Below, one piece after another: positions 1-13,839 of a DNA stretch of 64,000 nucleotides (position 1 is the first letter of the stretch; every line of letters begins with the position of its first letter). This DNA comes from Hanleya hanleyi (taxonomy: Eukaryota; Mollusca; Polyplacophora; Lepidopleurida; Hanleyidae). Location: assembly GCA_036873755.1 (NCBI GenBank), contig JAVTVY010020314.1, positions 1 through 64,000 on the forward strand, given 5' to 3'. A model generated the notes under the pieces. It ran no database searches, was not told the origin of the DNA, and worked only from the letters and a program-made list of their open reading frames with translations. A program made the position numbers and the translations under genes.

Positions 1-648
1 TAACAACAATCAGGAGATAAAAAATGTTTATCGACTATTTTTTACGGGCTTATTTTGGGTTCAATTGAACTCTTGTTTTTTATGGGAAATTTCATTTCCT
101 GCTTTGAATTTACCATACCATATGATTAAATACTAAGTTCTTGGTATATGCAGATTTAAAATTAATTCTCAGATATCATTTAATTCCTTTCTAACTGATG
201 ATTTATTAATTACATATTTGAAAAACTAAAGAAATGAAACACTAGATGTTATATACGCTGGATAATAAAGAAAATGGCAAGGTATGCCCTGTTGCTCTCT
301 CGCCCCCAAAATATTATAAATGACTCCCACCCCTCAACATTTTTCATTGTCTGAATCGTCATGCAGCGAATATTTTGTGACATTTCATCATTTTACTAAA
401 TATCCAGGGAGATTTGTAGGACTGTATTCATCAGTAAATCAAAGGGTGACATGCCCCCATTTTCTCTGTCTGGTAACTTTGCAACTGGGCATCCATGGCC
501 TGGGGCAGTATCATGTGACTTGCCCTGCATTGATAAATCTTCAATCTGTGATTGCCTCCGTACATACTTATTTTCTTGAGAGTACATTCATGACGGATGT
601 TATGTTATTAAGTTAATATCTGTACAACATCATTTGAACAAAAGGTTA
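1..648. other. AT-rich non-coding DNA
   Basis: No convincing gene is visible. The one ATG-started frame (320-616, 98 codons) has no recognisable domain, no splice context and no compositional signal, so it is not called. Confidence 0.5.
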
Positions 649-1980
649 TTTCACATAAACACTGTAATTCAATCAGAGGACATGGGTTCTCTCACAGAAA
701 CACTGTAATTCAATCAGAGGACATGGGTTCTCTCACAGAAACACAGTAATTCAATCAGAGGACATGGGTTCTCTCACAGAAACACTGTAATTCAATCAGA
801 GGACATGGGTTCTCTCACAGAAACACTGTAATTCAATCAGAGGACATGGGTTCTCTCACAGAAACACTGTAATTCAATCAGAGGACATGGGTTCTCTCAC
901 AGAAACACTGTAATTCAATCAGAGGACATGGGTTCTCTCACAGAAACACAGTAATTCAATCAGAGGACATGGGTTCTCTCACAGAAACACTGTAATTCAA
1001 TCAGAGGACATGGGTTCTCTCACAGAAACAGTGCAATTCAATCAGAGGACATGGTTCTCTCACAGAAACACTGTAATTCAATCAGAGGACATGGGTTCTC
1101 TCAGAAACACAGTAATTCAACCCAGAGGACATGGGTTCTCTCTCACAGAAACACTGTAATTCAATCAGAGGCACATGGGTTCTCTCACAGAAACACTGTA
1201 ATTCAATCAGAGGACATGGGTTCTCCCCACAGAAACACTGTAATTCAATCAGGAGGGACATGGGTTTGGGCTGCAGAAACACTGTAATTCAATCAGAGGA
1301 CATGGTTCTCTCACAGAAACATCTGTAATTCAATCAGAGGACATGGGTTCTCTCACAGAAACACTGTAATTCAAATCAGAGGACATGGGTTCTCTCACAG
1401 AAACACTGTAATTCAATCAGAGGACATAATTCTTCCTCACAGAACACAGTAATTCAATCAGAGGTTGGCTGGGTTCTTCGGCTGAAACACTAGAATTCAA
1501 TCAGAGACATGGGTTCTCTCACAGAAACACAGTAATTCAATCAGAGGACATGGGGTTCTCTCACAGAAACACTGTAATTCAATCAGAGGACATGGGTTCT
1601 CTCACAGAAACACAGTAATTCAATCAGAGGACATGGGTTCTCTCACAGAAACACTGTAATTCAATCAGAGGACATGGGTTCTCTCACAGAAACACTGTAA
1701 TTCAATCAGAGGACATGGGTTCTCTCACAGAAACACAGTAATTCAATCAGAGGACATGGGTTCTCTCACAGAAACACTGTAATTCAATCAGAGGACATGG
1801 GTTCTCTCACAGAAACACAGTAATTCAATCAGAGGACATGGGTTCTCTCACAGAAACACTGTAATTCAATCAGAGGACATGGGTTCTCTCACAGAAACAC
1901 TGTAATTCAATCAGAGGACATGGGTTCTCTCACAGAAACACTGTAATTCAATCAGAGGACATGGGTTCTCTCACAGAAAC
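649..1980. repeat. 41-bp tandem satellite, about 32 units
   Basis: A 41-bp unit containing TGTAATTCAATCAGAGGACA and TTCTCTCACAGAAACAC repeats head to tail. Two variants differing at one position (ACACTGTAATTC and ACACAGTAATTC) are interspersed. Units between about 1020 and 1500 are degenerate, with small insertions and deletions, while the outer units are nearly identical; this suggests recent homogenisation of the flanks. Open frames across the array are a by-product of the repeat. Confidence 0.95.
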
Positions 1981-3541
1981 AATATTGGAGTGATCAATAT
2001 ACTCTTAAAAATAACTTCAGGAAAAAGTTCACTCAACATGGCTTAAGATTACCCCATTGATACAACGTTAAACGTTGCGCCCAAATTAGGATGCGCCAAA
2101 ATTACATGTAGAGCGCCAACAAAAAAAATCCTTTTTTTTTTATTATTATTTTTCTTGCATTCTTGCATATGTTCATGGAGATACATCATCGATAAGTGTC
2201 ATTTGATTCAGAGCCTGACCTATTTTGCCAGAATTAGGAGAATTTGAATATTTATACTATTTGGGCACGTTTCCCTACCTAAAATTTTATGGCACTTTGA
2301 ATAGAGGGAGTGCACAAATTAGGGTAACCTAAAGCCCTGCTCTTACTTAAGAGTGGATATTGCTCAGGTTGAATAAAATTCATTCAAATTTGATATATCA
2401 CTCAAGATGAGTGAAGTTGACTTTCACTCAACATGAGTAAATCTCACTCAAGTTGAGTGAAACAATTCACTCTGGTTAATTGAGTGGGATCATCAATTTC
2501 CATTCTTACTCTGGTGGAATTTAATCACTCAAGTCTTAAAGACATTATGGAAAGTTTATACAAAAAACTGAGATAAAAACATGAAAAAAACAGGATTTAG
2601 TCTATATCTAGTAATTAGGAGCTGGTGATCAAATTTCTTATGGCTGTTCGAATATGAAGGACAATTTTGGGGTGAACATGGTACATGTAAGTAAGATAGC
2701 ACTGGGACCGTCTGGCCTATTCTGTATGAATATGGAGAGTCGGCCAAATCAGAAGCATGCACATTTACAACAGACAAGTTAATGTCATAATACTGTATGT
2801 TTAGATGAATTATTAATGATGCAGCTTTTGAGATTAGTTTCTCGCTGTTTAAGACTAGGATCTGATACCTTCCTCAGGTGTTCAGAAATTACAATTGAGA
2901 ACACATGCAGTGAAATACATTTCCAGAAAAAATCTATTGTCATTTATTTGGTGTGTTATATGAGATAAATTCTGGACATCTTATTTTACCTGCTTGCAAT
3001 GTACATGTTGAATGCAGAAGTCTGTGAAATTTAGCATACAATGTACATGGATATATGCAGTGACGACAACGATAAATATATTTAACTTCTTCACATGAAA
3101 AGTTCAGTCAGATGCAAAGACATGAAGTGTCATACAGAACACATAGAAAATGGTTGTACAGGACATTTCTGTCCATAGCACGTGCATGTAAATATGCTAA
3201 ATGATAAGTTTTTTCCTGTAACTGAATACCATTGAGTGTAATTTAGGGTAGGAACTAGTTTTAACATAAAATTCCCAAAATGACCGATAATAAACATTAA
3301 TTTTAGCTCCAAATATTCAAGTTTTCTTCTGTATATTTTAGTACAAGTAACATGTAGGCTTTCAATCTCTGTCTCAAATATGTCACAGCAAATATCAACC
3401 ATTTATCACAGATCAGCCTTCTCTCATTAAACCATGGAGCCTACTATAGAGGATAGATGCGTGTGGGTATGGCATGTATAGTGAAATGTACTCAGTTTTA
3501 GCATTGTATTTATGGTCACCAGTTTTAAATGCTGAGGGTGG
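1981..3541. other. Non-coding DNA between repeats
   Basis: No gene recognised. A cluster of ACTCA/TGAGT half-sites is present at about 2395-2530. The remainder is AT-rich with no open frame worth calling. Confidence 0.5.
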
Positions 3542-3550
3542 CAGGTTGCC

Positions 3551-5541
3551 GAATCCAGGGCATTTCCCCCAGTGGACATTTCAATTCCCCCAGCGGACAT
3601 TTCCCCCAGTGGGCATTTCCCCCAGTGGACATTTCCCCCAGTGGATATTTCCCCCACCCTATATTTTTAGGTTACTTTGAACATAGTTTTTAAATAATTT
3701 AGCAAAAACACAATTTTTTCAAATATTTTTTTTTATTTTCTATAAAAAGGATATAAGGATTTTCACATGTTTTACGATAAATGAGTGAAATAGTGATAAG
3801 ATATTATACATATTCACAGTATATAGCAGCATCATACAGTCTTATAGCACATTTTAAGACAATATAACACATGTTTTTACAATAAGTTTTACGAGAAAGC
3901 ACATTATATATTATATAGCACATTTTTAAACAATAGCATGGATCACATAGTGATAACATAAAATATTCATATACATAGTATATATTTTAACATTTTATGA
4001 AAACATATCATAGTGGTAAAATAAAAGATGTATTTTTAAACAATATAATTTTGTTCTATTTTTTACTTCAGTTTTCACTTTAGTTCAATTTTATTCTCAT
4101 CAAATGGCTTCGTAACACCGACCTATACGAACAGTTAATGGTATGATATATACCATGTACATACATCTTTTATGTTGTTTTAAAATGTGCTATAAGACTG
4201 TATAATACTGATATATACTGTCACTATGTGACTCATTTATCGTAAAACATACATGTATGTGGAAATCCTTATATCCTTATATGTAGAAAATAAAAAAAAT
4301 ATATATAAAAAAAATGTATTATTGCAGGGGTTTTTTCAGACGGAAATCCTTTATCGAACTCAATTTCAAAACTTGAAAAACTCATTTTTTTCAACTTTTT
4401 AGTCGTGTAGTAGATATAAAACTCAATTTTTTATTATTTTAGTAGTACACTCCAAACAATCTTTTATTTGATCGCTTTTTCATCGCAGAGAAAAATACAA
4501 ATGTTAAAAATGGCATAATAATAAACATGAATGTCCATTTTGTTATGCATGTACTTCAGAGTGAGGTATGGAGGTTCCCACAAATAAACTACTGAAGTGT
4601 AATTGCTAAAGTAAATCCCATGCAACACATGCGGATATATGGAATGGACTGATAAATTACATGAACCAAAACTGACTGAACGGATTGATCATTGAGTCCA
4701 AGATCAATAAATATATGTGGTACAGACAATAGGCCTAAAATGATCTTTATTTGGGGATAAAAATTGACATAGAGTGCAAGGTGGTTTCCCTCTACGCAAC
4801 TGCTATCCATACAATTCCTTCTGCGTTCATTCGTATATTTAATTGATTGTAATTCTTCGGGACCGTAACTCGTCGGTGTGTACCTTCCTTTCGTCGAACA
4901 GAGGGCGCTGGTCGGGAGCCCGCGAAAGAGTGCGCTACTTCACACTAATCCTGGTTTCCGAATGCAACAAGGGAGACAACTATTTATTGATGCAGTATCT
5001 CTGTCGAAGGAAAATGGCTGCCAATCGCTGTCGAAAGATGTTAAATAAAAATGGAAAGGTAACGATCGAATCTTTTACCCCAAAATTGTTGATGTCTTTC
5101 GTTAAGATTCCAACAACGATCCTGGTTTACGTAAGGTATTCAGACATGATGTCTTTATATCGCCCTGTCTCTGCAATTGACCGCAACGTCGGCCAAAAAA
5201 AATTCTTGCCGGCAGACGCAAATTATATATTTCTTCCGACTATTTTTTCACAGAAACTCAATTTTTTTTTCACAGAAACTCAATTTTTTAGCGCGCCTTC
5301 GGCACGCAAACTATCAACCCCAGAAAATACTCAATTTCCGAGAAAAAAACTCAATTTAAAAAATTCCAAAAACTCAATTTGTAATCGTTTTTCATCGGGG
5401 TTCAAAATAACATAAAAATATAGGATGGGGGAAATGTCCACTGGGAAAAATGTCCACTGGGGGAAATGCCCACTGGGGGAAATGTCCATGGGGGAAATGT
5501 CCGCTGGGGGAAATGTCCATTGGGGGAAATGTCCGTACACC
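3551..5541. mobile_element. Foldback DNA element, 9-bp target duplication, interrupted
   Basis: The element is flanked by direct copies of CAGGTTGCC (3542-3550 and 5542-5550). Its ends are inverted arrays of a GGGGGAAATGTCCACT-type unit (3560-3655 and 5425-5535), followed inward by inverted AT-rich arms with TATATTTTTAGGTTACTTTG on the left and its complement near 5400-5425. The same ends occur in the 813-bp element at 8546-9358. Relative to that copy, this one carries about 1.07 kb of unrelated DNA inside its right arm (about 4330-5395). An 8-9 bp duplication fits hAT-like or Mutator-like non-autonomous elements; no transposase is present. Confidence 0.85.
4330..5395. other. Extra segment nested in the foldback element
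   Basis: This segment is absent from the sister element at 8546-9358. Its edges are rich in AACTCAATTT words. Its middle (about 4860-5060) is GC-richer and looks like a host 5' exon: ATG at 5014 in good context, 15 codons, then a GT donor at 5059. No recognisable protein is encoded. Confidence 0.5.
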
Positions 5542-5550
5542 CAGGTTGCC

Positions 5551-8537
5551 TTTACACCAAAATATACTGTACACTTTATGAAATTGACATCACTTGTTCA
5601 CAGAGTATATTTGTACAGTATCGGTAGTCATTTGTAGGTCTGAAAAAAAAAAGATGTTCAAACAGCGTATAACATCAAAAAATGTCTGGAATGAGACAGG
5701 ACTTGAATATATTTACATAATCTATGATTTTTATCAGGAAGCAATGCTATTTTCACATTTAGCCGTACTTCTAATTAATGATCCATATCCAAAATAATTT
5801 TTTTTCCAAGACAAAACTTATTTCAGAAACTTAGAAAAATATACGATCTGAAGAAATTAAGAGAATTTAAGCCAAAAATTCTTCATATTGTGCGTGGTTG
5901 GAACATCTGAACCCAGGCCAGTACCAAAGTTCAGGTAATATTATATAATATTAACATTAAATTGATCTACTAATCATTTCATACTGAGCCTGATAGATTC
6001 CAAAAACTGTTTTAATTTACAAAAAACACACACAGTGACATGTATGCTTATTGACTAAATCCAAGTATGAAATAGCTGCAAGTTTGTCTTGTTTTAAAAT
6101 GTTTGGGATTGTTAATTTTATGATAGAGACGTCAAAGTTGTTTGATTGAATCTTAAAACCTGTTACGAAAATTCATTTCCTCAATCTGACAATTTGCATG
6201 GAGTCGAATTTTCAATCATCATGTCTGAAATTCAAAGAATAGTCTGGTCAGAAGAGAAAAGTCTACGATATATGTCAGCTGTCAAGCCAAAATTCAAGTT
6301 GCATGGCCAGACATAAAACAACTATGAGAACAGGCGGTTATCTCCCCTTTGTACTCTGAAACCATGGCAAAGAGACCCAGGCAAATTGGTCGAGGGCAAT
6401 GTACATGCCAACTCTCAAGCTTGTTTCATTTATTGCATGAACTGTCATTGTGCCAACAACAACAATCAATGTATGACATATTACTGGATACGTTACTGGA
6501 ATTTTAATGTGATTTTTTATTGGGTACATGTAACAGCGACAAATGTCAGCATTTTGATGGAATAACCACTTATGGTGATAAAATAGATATATATTTGATA
6601 CATGTTCAACTGGACATGTGGAATTTTCTCATGCCAACCTAAGTAATCTTATTAAGGTCTACATGTAGAAAGTAACAGGTTTAATCTATATACCACTGAC
6701 TTCCCTATAACTGTCAGTGTGGATGTTCTGCTGTGCACAGCACACTGCACATCTGTCAGACAGGCTTCATGTGAAGATGTCAAAATGTAGAAATATTGAC
6801 ATGTACACATCATGCAGTCTCTCAAATGAACTGGTCTTCTAGATTCTTGTTTGAGACATATTTTATTGTAATTAATTTTAGCTTTCTATATGCTCCAGCA
6901 TTTTTGTCTCAATTTTTCAGCAGCTTGCCATGCTCGTCTCAGAAATTAGGCGTGTAATCTTGTTAGATTGAATGAATGAATATTAAATGTTGTAGTTCTA
7001 CAAAAAACTCCACAGTTTTAGAATTTACATATCATACAATTTCCACAAACAGCAAATTATCATTATCTAATTAGCAAATATTTGGACAGGGCATACATGT
7101 ATGTACATCAAACTAGAATGAAACAGTTATATGTTGATATAACCTGGTAGACAGGTGATGAATTTAACTGTTTTCTTAATTAATACCTGATTATTGTAAT
7201 CCCTTTATTGTCTATTAAGTACACATCCTTTACCCCTAATCTAGATACCCCTCTGATTGAAGAGAAAGTTAATCTCTAATTTAGCTTTAAACCTTGTTCC
7301 TGTTTACTGAGATAACATACACTACCTCTCAATCTACTTCACTCATCTATCCAACACCTGCTTGTTTTTGAAAAAAAAATCATGAAAACCAAAGGTTGTC
7401 GAGATTAATACTATTCAATTTTATATTTATTTAACGTGTTAACCCTCTTACCCTGCAAACAGTGGATACATGTTACTGTAATAAGCTTTGTGCCTTATAT
7501 TTGCCAGTGCAAGAGTTTGATGCTTTCATTGAGTTCTTATTGCAGACATACATGTACATCTCCCTACTCCTGTAAAAAACATGCCTCTTCCATTTCCCAC
7601 TAACTATGATGAACGAGCATGCTCCATGGCCATTGAACTATTATTAGCCAGGCACTTTTAATTTGCATGTTATACAACAGCGAAGACACACAGCTCTAGA
7701 TATGAAAGCCAAATTTTTCTTCTGTTCATATTTCATTATTAAATAAAATGTGCTGCTACATGTAACATCTCAGTAACATTTCCTGTTCTCGACTTCCACT
7801 GTATTATAAATTGACTACTTAATTAATTAGCTTTAATTAATTATACAAAAATGAACGTCTTTCTTTGATATAAATCTTTTGATGGCCAAGGTTTGCTTGG
7901 TGCACATTTCAAATATATCAAACAATGTTCAGTGTTGAGAAATGAAAAAAATTAGTCATCGATATTCTATACATGTATACATGTAGCTGTTACCATCATT
8001 TTTTTTTTTTTTTGCTCATTTGATCAGATTGAATTTGCAGAATCATATATTGTGGATTCTAGCTGTTTGAAATGTCACACCATCTACTTAACTACATATC
8101 TTGCATGAAGATTTCGGGCTTACTGAAGCATCCAAGCAGAACAGTGACCATGTAATACATGCAAACTAGACTGGATTATGTCCAACTGACAAGCATGCGA
8201 TGGTAATGACCGTCAATGTGATACTCTACAGTCTTGTTAATTAGTGATTGAATATGGATGGTTCTGATCTAGTAATTAGTACTGTAGTAAACCATGCAGA
8301 AAGTTGGGTTCATTGATGTTGTTGTAACAGCATTCCACTGCAGTCTTAGAATCAGTCCTGAGGTCCCTTAATGAGCGGCACAAGACCAGCATCACATTCT
8401 AGATCGGGTATATGATAATATATAATGCTCAAGTGAGGCTCAAGGAGGGGGAGAGATATAAACATGTGCATGCACCTAAGAAGAAGAAATTGATAATCTG
8501 GTGAGATAAATTTGTGCCGAAGATGAGCCTACTGCCA
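5551..8537. other. Non-coding host DNA
   Basis: No gene recognised. The sequence is AT-rich with many ACATGTA words and short open frames only. Confidence 0.5.
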
Positions 8538-8545
8538 CTGCAGAG

Positions 8546-9358
8546 GGTGTACGGACATTTCCCCCAGTGGACATTTCCCCCAGCGGACATTTCCCCCATG
8601 GGCATTTCCCCCAGTGGACATTTCCCCCAGTGGACATTTCCCCCACTCTATATTTTTAGGTTATTTTGAACATAGTTTTTAAATAATTTGGCAATAACAC
8701 AATTTTTTTAAATATTTTTTTTTATTTTCTATAAAAAGGACATAAGGATTTCCACATATGTTTTTTACGATAATTGAGTCACATAGTGATAAGATATTAT
8801 ACATATACACAGTATATAGCAGTATTATAGTCTTATAGCACATTTTAAAACAATATAAAAGATGTATACATGATATATAGCATAACACTGACACCGAAGC
8901 CATTTGATGAGAATAAAATTGAAATAAAGTGAAAACTGAGGTAAAATATAGAACAAAATTATATTGTTTAAAAATACATCATTTATTTTTTTATATAATG
9001 TGCTTTCTCGTCAAATTTATTGTAAAAAATATATGCTATATTGTTTTAAAATGTGCTATAAGACTGTATAATACTGCTATATACTGTGTATATATGTATA
9101 ATATCTTATCACTATTTGACTCATTTATCGTAAAAAACATATGTGGAGATCCTTATATCCTTTTTATAGAAAATATTTTTAAAAAATGTGTTTTTGCCGA
9201 ATTATTTCAAAACTATGTTCAAAATAACCTAAAAATATAGGGTGGGGGAAATGTCCACTGGGGGAAATGTCCACTGGGGGAAATGCCCATTGGGGGAAAT
9301 GTCCATGGGGGAAATGTCCGCTGGGGGAAATGTCCACTGGGGGAAATGCCCTGGATCC
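8546..9358. mobile_element. 813-bp foldback element, 8-bp target duplication
   Basis: The element is flanked by CTGCAGAG at 8538-8545 and 9359-9366. Both ends carry several copies of the CCCCCAGTGGACATTT unit in inverted orientation. The arms continue inward through complementary AT-rich sequence, so nearly the whole element can fold back. It is in the opposite orientation to 3551-5541: here the GGTGTACGG end is on the left and the GGATCC end on the right. It is non-autonomous. Confidence 0.88.
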
Positions 9359-9366
9359 CTGCAGAG

Positions 9367-12300
9367 ACCCAGTCTTCAGAAATAATGGGAATATGTATAA
9401 TTCCTTGATTGGGGATCTGCTTTATTATTGGTTGATCATGTATTTGCTGAAGGGTTTTTTCTTTATCTACAGCATCTGCATGTACATGTACATGTACAAA
9501 AGGTTGTACAAACTTCAGCTTTCACAGACCCCAAGTGCAAGGATCTATTTAATATTTATCTTGTCTGGTTCGGAGACTATGCATTCTGGACATTTCAGCT
9601 TCAGTACAGTAGATAGCCTGTATGGAGTAGATGTGCAGATTTAAGGCTTCACTTTTATATTGTTTCCATTTGCTGGAGGGGTGGGGGGAATAGTGATGCG
9701 GGGAGAGGTACCTGAAACACGGATTTATTCAACCCTCATTTTATATTGCGCAATCTGCACACTATATTTACCATATTTATGTCACAGAATAACCCCTAAC
9801 TTTTTCCATGTGGTATTTTCAAATAAAGTTTCTGCCAATCAATATGGACATAATAATGAATGTTCTACACCAGCATGACCAGGGTTAGGTTCACCAACAT
9901 AATTCTTGGTGGTTTTTAAAGACTTAAGATACATTTTTCATGTACATTTGCAGATCTGCACTGGAGGTTGGTAATGCCCACACTAATGCGACCTCAATGC
10001 ACCTAACCCAAACTTGTTTAACAGGAGAGTGCTAAATACCCCAGTGTTTACACCTTAAGGTGAAAACTTTACCTTACAGTACATGACCCCATAATCAGTT
10101 CATTCTAACCTCCCTGTACACCGATCATAAAATACACCTTTGTGACCACATAAAATACACCTTTGTGGCCACATTAATACACCTTTGTCAGTTTTCTAGA
10201 TCAAAGCAGAAAAGTGTGCCAGAACATTGAAGCTTTCATGAAAAGATAAAAGCTGCTGTGAACAGGGCTTTCATCACCTCAGTTGCCATGTCGGAACTAT
10301 ACCAGGATTTATTAGGGAAATTATTTGGGTATTTTGATAGACCCCATTGAAATGAAACAACTTCATTAAAATGATCATATGACATTAATTAGATTTTCAC
10401 TAATTCAATTATATAGAGATTCAGTATGATTTTTGGTTGAATGGAAATTTTTTCCCGAAATAATGGGATGAGCATAGATTACAATTGTCCCTCATTATAA
10501 CATAGTCCATAATAAGCGGGTTCACTATAACACACCCTCAGTTATGTCTTCTCAATATATACATATATGTACATTCTGTGCATATATACTCGCTATATAC
10601 ATCATGTAGTACATACAACTCACCTACATGTGTAGGAGTCAATATTTTATAGTTTTCCACTAATGCAGTGTTTAATTTGTGAATATTGCTTTACCAATCC
10701 GAAACTCCATTGTACATGTTGTCCCGATACAATAACATGTGGCTTGAAACATACAACATGTAGTCGGTATTCGGCCAAAACATTATTTATTTTTGCTGAT
10801 CAGAACGTTTTGTTCATTACTCACATGAATTTGAAGGTAAAATCACCAAGACTTCTATACTACATTCTCAATTTTAAGCTCTGTTGAAAAAGAAATTGTC
10901 AAATTTGGCTGTCGATCAGTTTTGTTAAAATAATGACCAAAGAAACACTAAATGTATTACATTGAACTGTGAAATGGGAGGGAATACAAATTGAAAAGCT
11001 GTGCCTGTGGTATTCAAACACATGGAAATACATGTAAGAGTGTGTAACTGTACATGTAGCACATAAGCAGATGTTTTGTCTCTAACATCTTTAATATAAT
11101 ATTTACAAAAATAATGAACAAACTAGCACTTTATTGGAGTGTGAAATGGGAGGGAAGTTTGACTGAAAGGGTGGGGTCAAAAACACATTGATGTTGGTTA
11201 AACACTGAAATGAAACATGCAGATGTTTTGACTATAGCAGGTTTGCCATTTCTACTAAAATAGTGAAGGAATGAACACTTTATTGCCCTGAATTGTCAAA
11301 TAGGAGGGAATACAGATAGAACAGGAGGGGTAAAACAAATTGTTATGTACAGTGTTGCTTAAATCACATAATAATAAAAGTAAATTTTCACTATAGCAGA
11401 GCAGTTTTCTGGTTATACATGTACATGTATGATAGCAGATTTTCCATCTTTATTGAAACAACTCCTTTCATTTTCTCAATCTTAAAGATCTAACTGGTGA
11501 TAAGGGTGGCTGATTTTGGGATTAGATTTTGCTTTTAGATCTGGAGATTGGATTGTGTGGAGAACTGATTTATTTTCTTATATTTTTTGTTAATAAATCC
11601 TGAATCCAGTTGAAACATGTTTGGAAATACTTGCATGAATGTGCATGTGCCTCATTTTAAGCTTACCAAACTTTTATAATGCATACACATATTATCTTAC
11701 CTATTCTTACCTAAACACTGTTTTCATTTAAGTGTCAATCTGATTTAAAAAATGGACAAATCTGTGTTTAGCCTCTAAATGCCATATATAAATTTTTGGT
11801 GCAAGTTACACAAAATGCCTAGCATTGGTAATCTTGAGCGGAGGCACATGACTATGCGTAATAAGTGTTTCCAAACCTGTTTCAACTGGTTGAAGAATTG
11901 ATGAGCAAATGATCAGAAAAAATAATAATAATAATAATAATTTATTGTTCAAAGCTACATCTTAGATCGAGATCTTAAAAATAACATTAAAGTAAAAGTT
12001 TTCATGTTGGGGAAGGTTTCTCATGTTTGACTAAAGCAATGAGTGACAAGTTGATTGCATCTCGTAATGAATTAATTTACTGAGATGTAAAATCAACAAA
12101 ATATTGTGTTCAACTTAATCTTTCCTAACCCTAACCCTACAGGTGAAATTTATCATCTCAGATTATAACATGATTTGTGAGCTTGAATGTTAGTTGTTGT
12201 TGTTGTTGATTAGCTAGATGTAAAATAAACAAGGTTCAACTTAATCTTTCCTCACTAGCAGATGCTTTCTTATATCAATTAACTAGGAGAAAGTTACAAT

Positions 12301-13839
12301 CTCTGATTGGAACAATGGGTGACATGAGTGGTAATTTGTTGGTGTTGATTAACTAAGATTATCAAAGAAACAAGATGGCGATTCTTACTTGATCATTCAA
12401 TACTGGATACTCTAGTTGCAGATGCTTTCCCACACAAAACTACAAAAACATACTTGATTTGATCATAGATCTGGCATCTGTGGCACATTACAAAAACACT
12501 GATACATTTACAAAAGAATGTATTTGAGATGAAAGATTCAAACTATTTTTGGGGAACAAATTTGCAAAATTAGTTTTGACCAAAAAAAAAAATACTGGCA
12601 TGCATCCAAATTTTGTTTTGAGAAAAAGAGCCAAAGAGCCAGGGATCCAAAATCAACTTCATAACTAATGAAAAGTTTTCTGCTGTTTTCAAATTTGATG
12701 ATTTATTTTTTTCTTTTTTTTTCATTTCATTCTCACCCATCAAACACTTGGTTTAGATATGGTTCTATCCCTGAATCTGAGATGGGGTATGATACATGAA
12801 GCTAATCAAAAACATCACAGGAAACCATTCCTATTAACAATATTTATTATTGGAAATGGACTCTTTAATTTAAGGGTTCTAATGGGTCCTTGAAGTTCTC
12901 ATGAAAATATTGACATTGTTTAATGAGGACCTAAAATCCTATGTTCACAGAAGGGTTAAATATTTAGGGCTATCTTTATTAACCCCCTCAGTTGCAGGTA
13001 TAATAAAGTGGGCAGGATACCTCACTTAAAACAAAGCCTAAATGACAATATTAATAAAGATGTGTCCAGGAAGGCAGGCTGTTTTCTTCAAGGTTGGGTC
13101 TGTTCTCTCTTTCCTTTTCAGTTTCCTTAATTTCTTGATATTGTTCCACCCAGCATGGATATTACCTGCTGTGATTCATTAGAAACTGATTTCACAACAA
13201 AACTTCCTTGAGTCCGGGTATTCCTTCCTTTTGGATCTTCAGTTGCCCTATTGGGGGCCAGAGCTCCCTGTGGGGCAGTAGCATCCCTGACACTATTCAA
13301 GACAGCAGTGTTCTGGCCAGGGTGGTTTCAAGCCACTGAGCACAGCACCTTGATGTGTCCTGTGTGATTTTAACCCTTTCCATTGTACATATAGAGGCCT
13401 TAACTGGCTGACTGAGCATAGCTAGGACAGTCCGGTAGTGTCAGTGAAAGAGAGAGGATGTGTGGTTAACCAGAGCACCTGGCCAATAACAACTTGACTG
13501 TTTTATGACCAAACATAGAGATAGTGTGAAAGTGTAAATAGTAGACAGTTAGACAGGATCAAGAAAACAAAAGTGATATTTCTTACTGACTTGACATTTG
13601 TGGATAAGGAAAGACAATCAACATACTGTATGCTACTGGAATATTTATAAAGACATTCTCTCTGAGGTTGTAGAATTCAGTCCCGACTTGGAACTGTGAA
13701 GACACCTTTTGGAATCTGAAAAGCGAAATTGGAGCTTACTGGACCAAATTTTGGATTTACTTTGTGGACCAATGCAGGATTTTCCTTAAATAAGAGTTAC
13801 CAGTTAGTTATAAGTGTGGTTCAAACTGACTCACTCAAC
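9367..13839. other. Upstream region of the C2-PDZ-DH-PH gene
   Basis: No coding exon recognised. There is an (AAT)n stretch near 11925-11943. A 5' untranslated region for the downstream gene probably lies in the last kilobase, because the frame preceding the ATG at 13840 is open without an ATG back to about 13729. Confidence 0.4.

Noticed and set aside
1051..1328. Open frames of repetitive residues in the 41-bp satellite
   Set aside because: These are products of translating a tandem repeat.
649..1980. CRISPR-like array
   Set aside because: Units are contiguous with no unique spacers, and the DNA is eukaryotic.
4843..5415. 190-codon frame in the nested segment
   Set aside because: It starts at TTG, runs through AACTCAATTT repeats and matches no family.
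12128..12141. CCCTAACCCTAAC, telomere-like
   Set aside because: Only about two units; too short for an interstitial telomeric repeat.
13729..13839. Upstream extension of the first coding exon
   Set aside because: The extension depends on a TTG start; the ATG at 13840 has good context.
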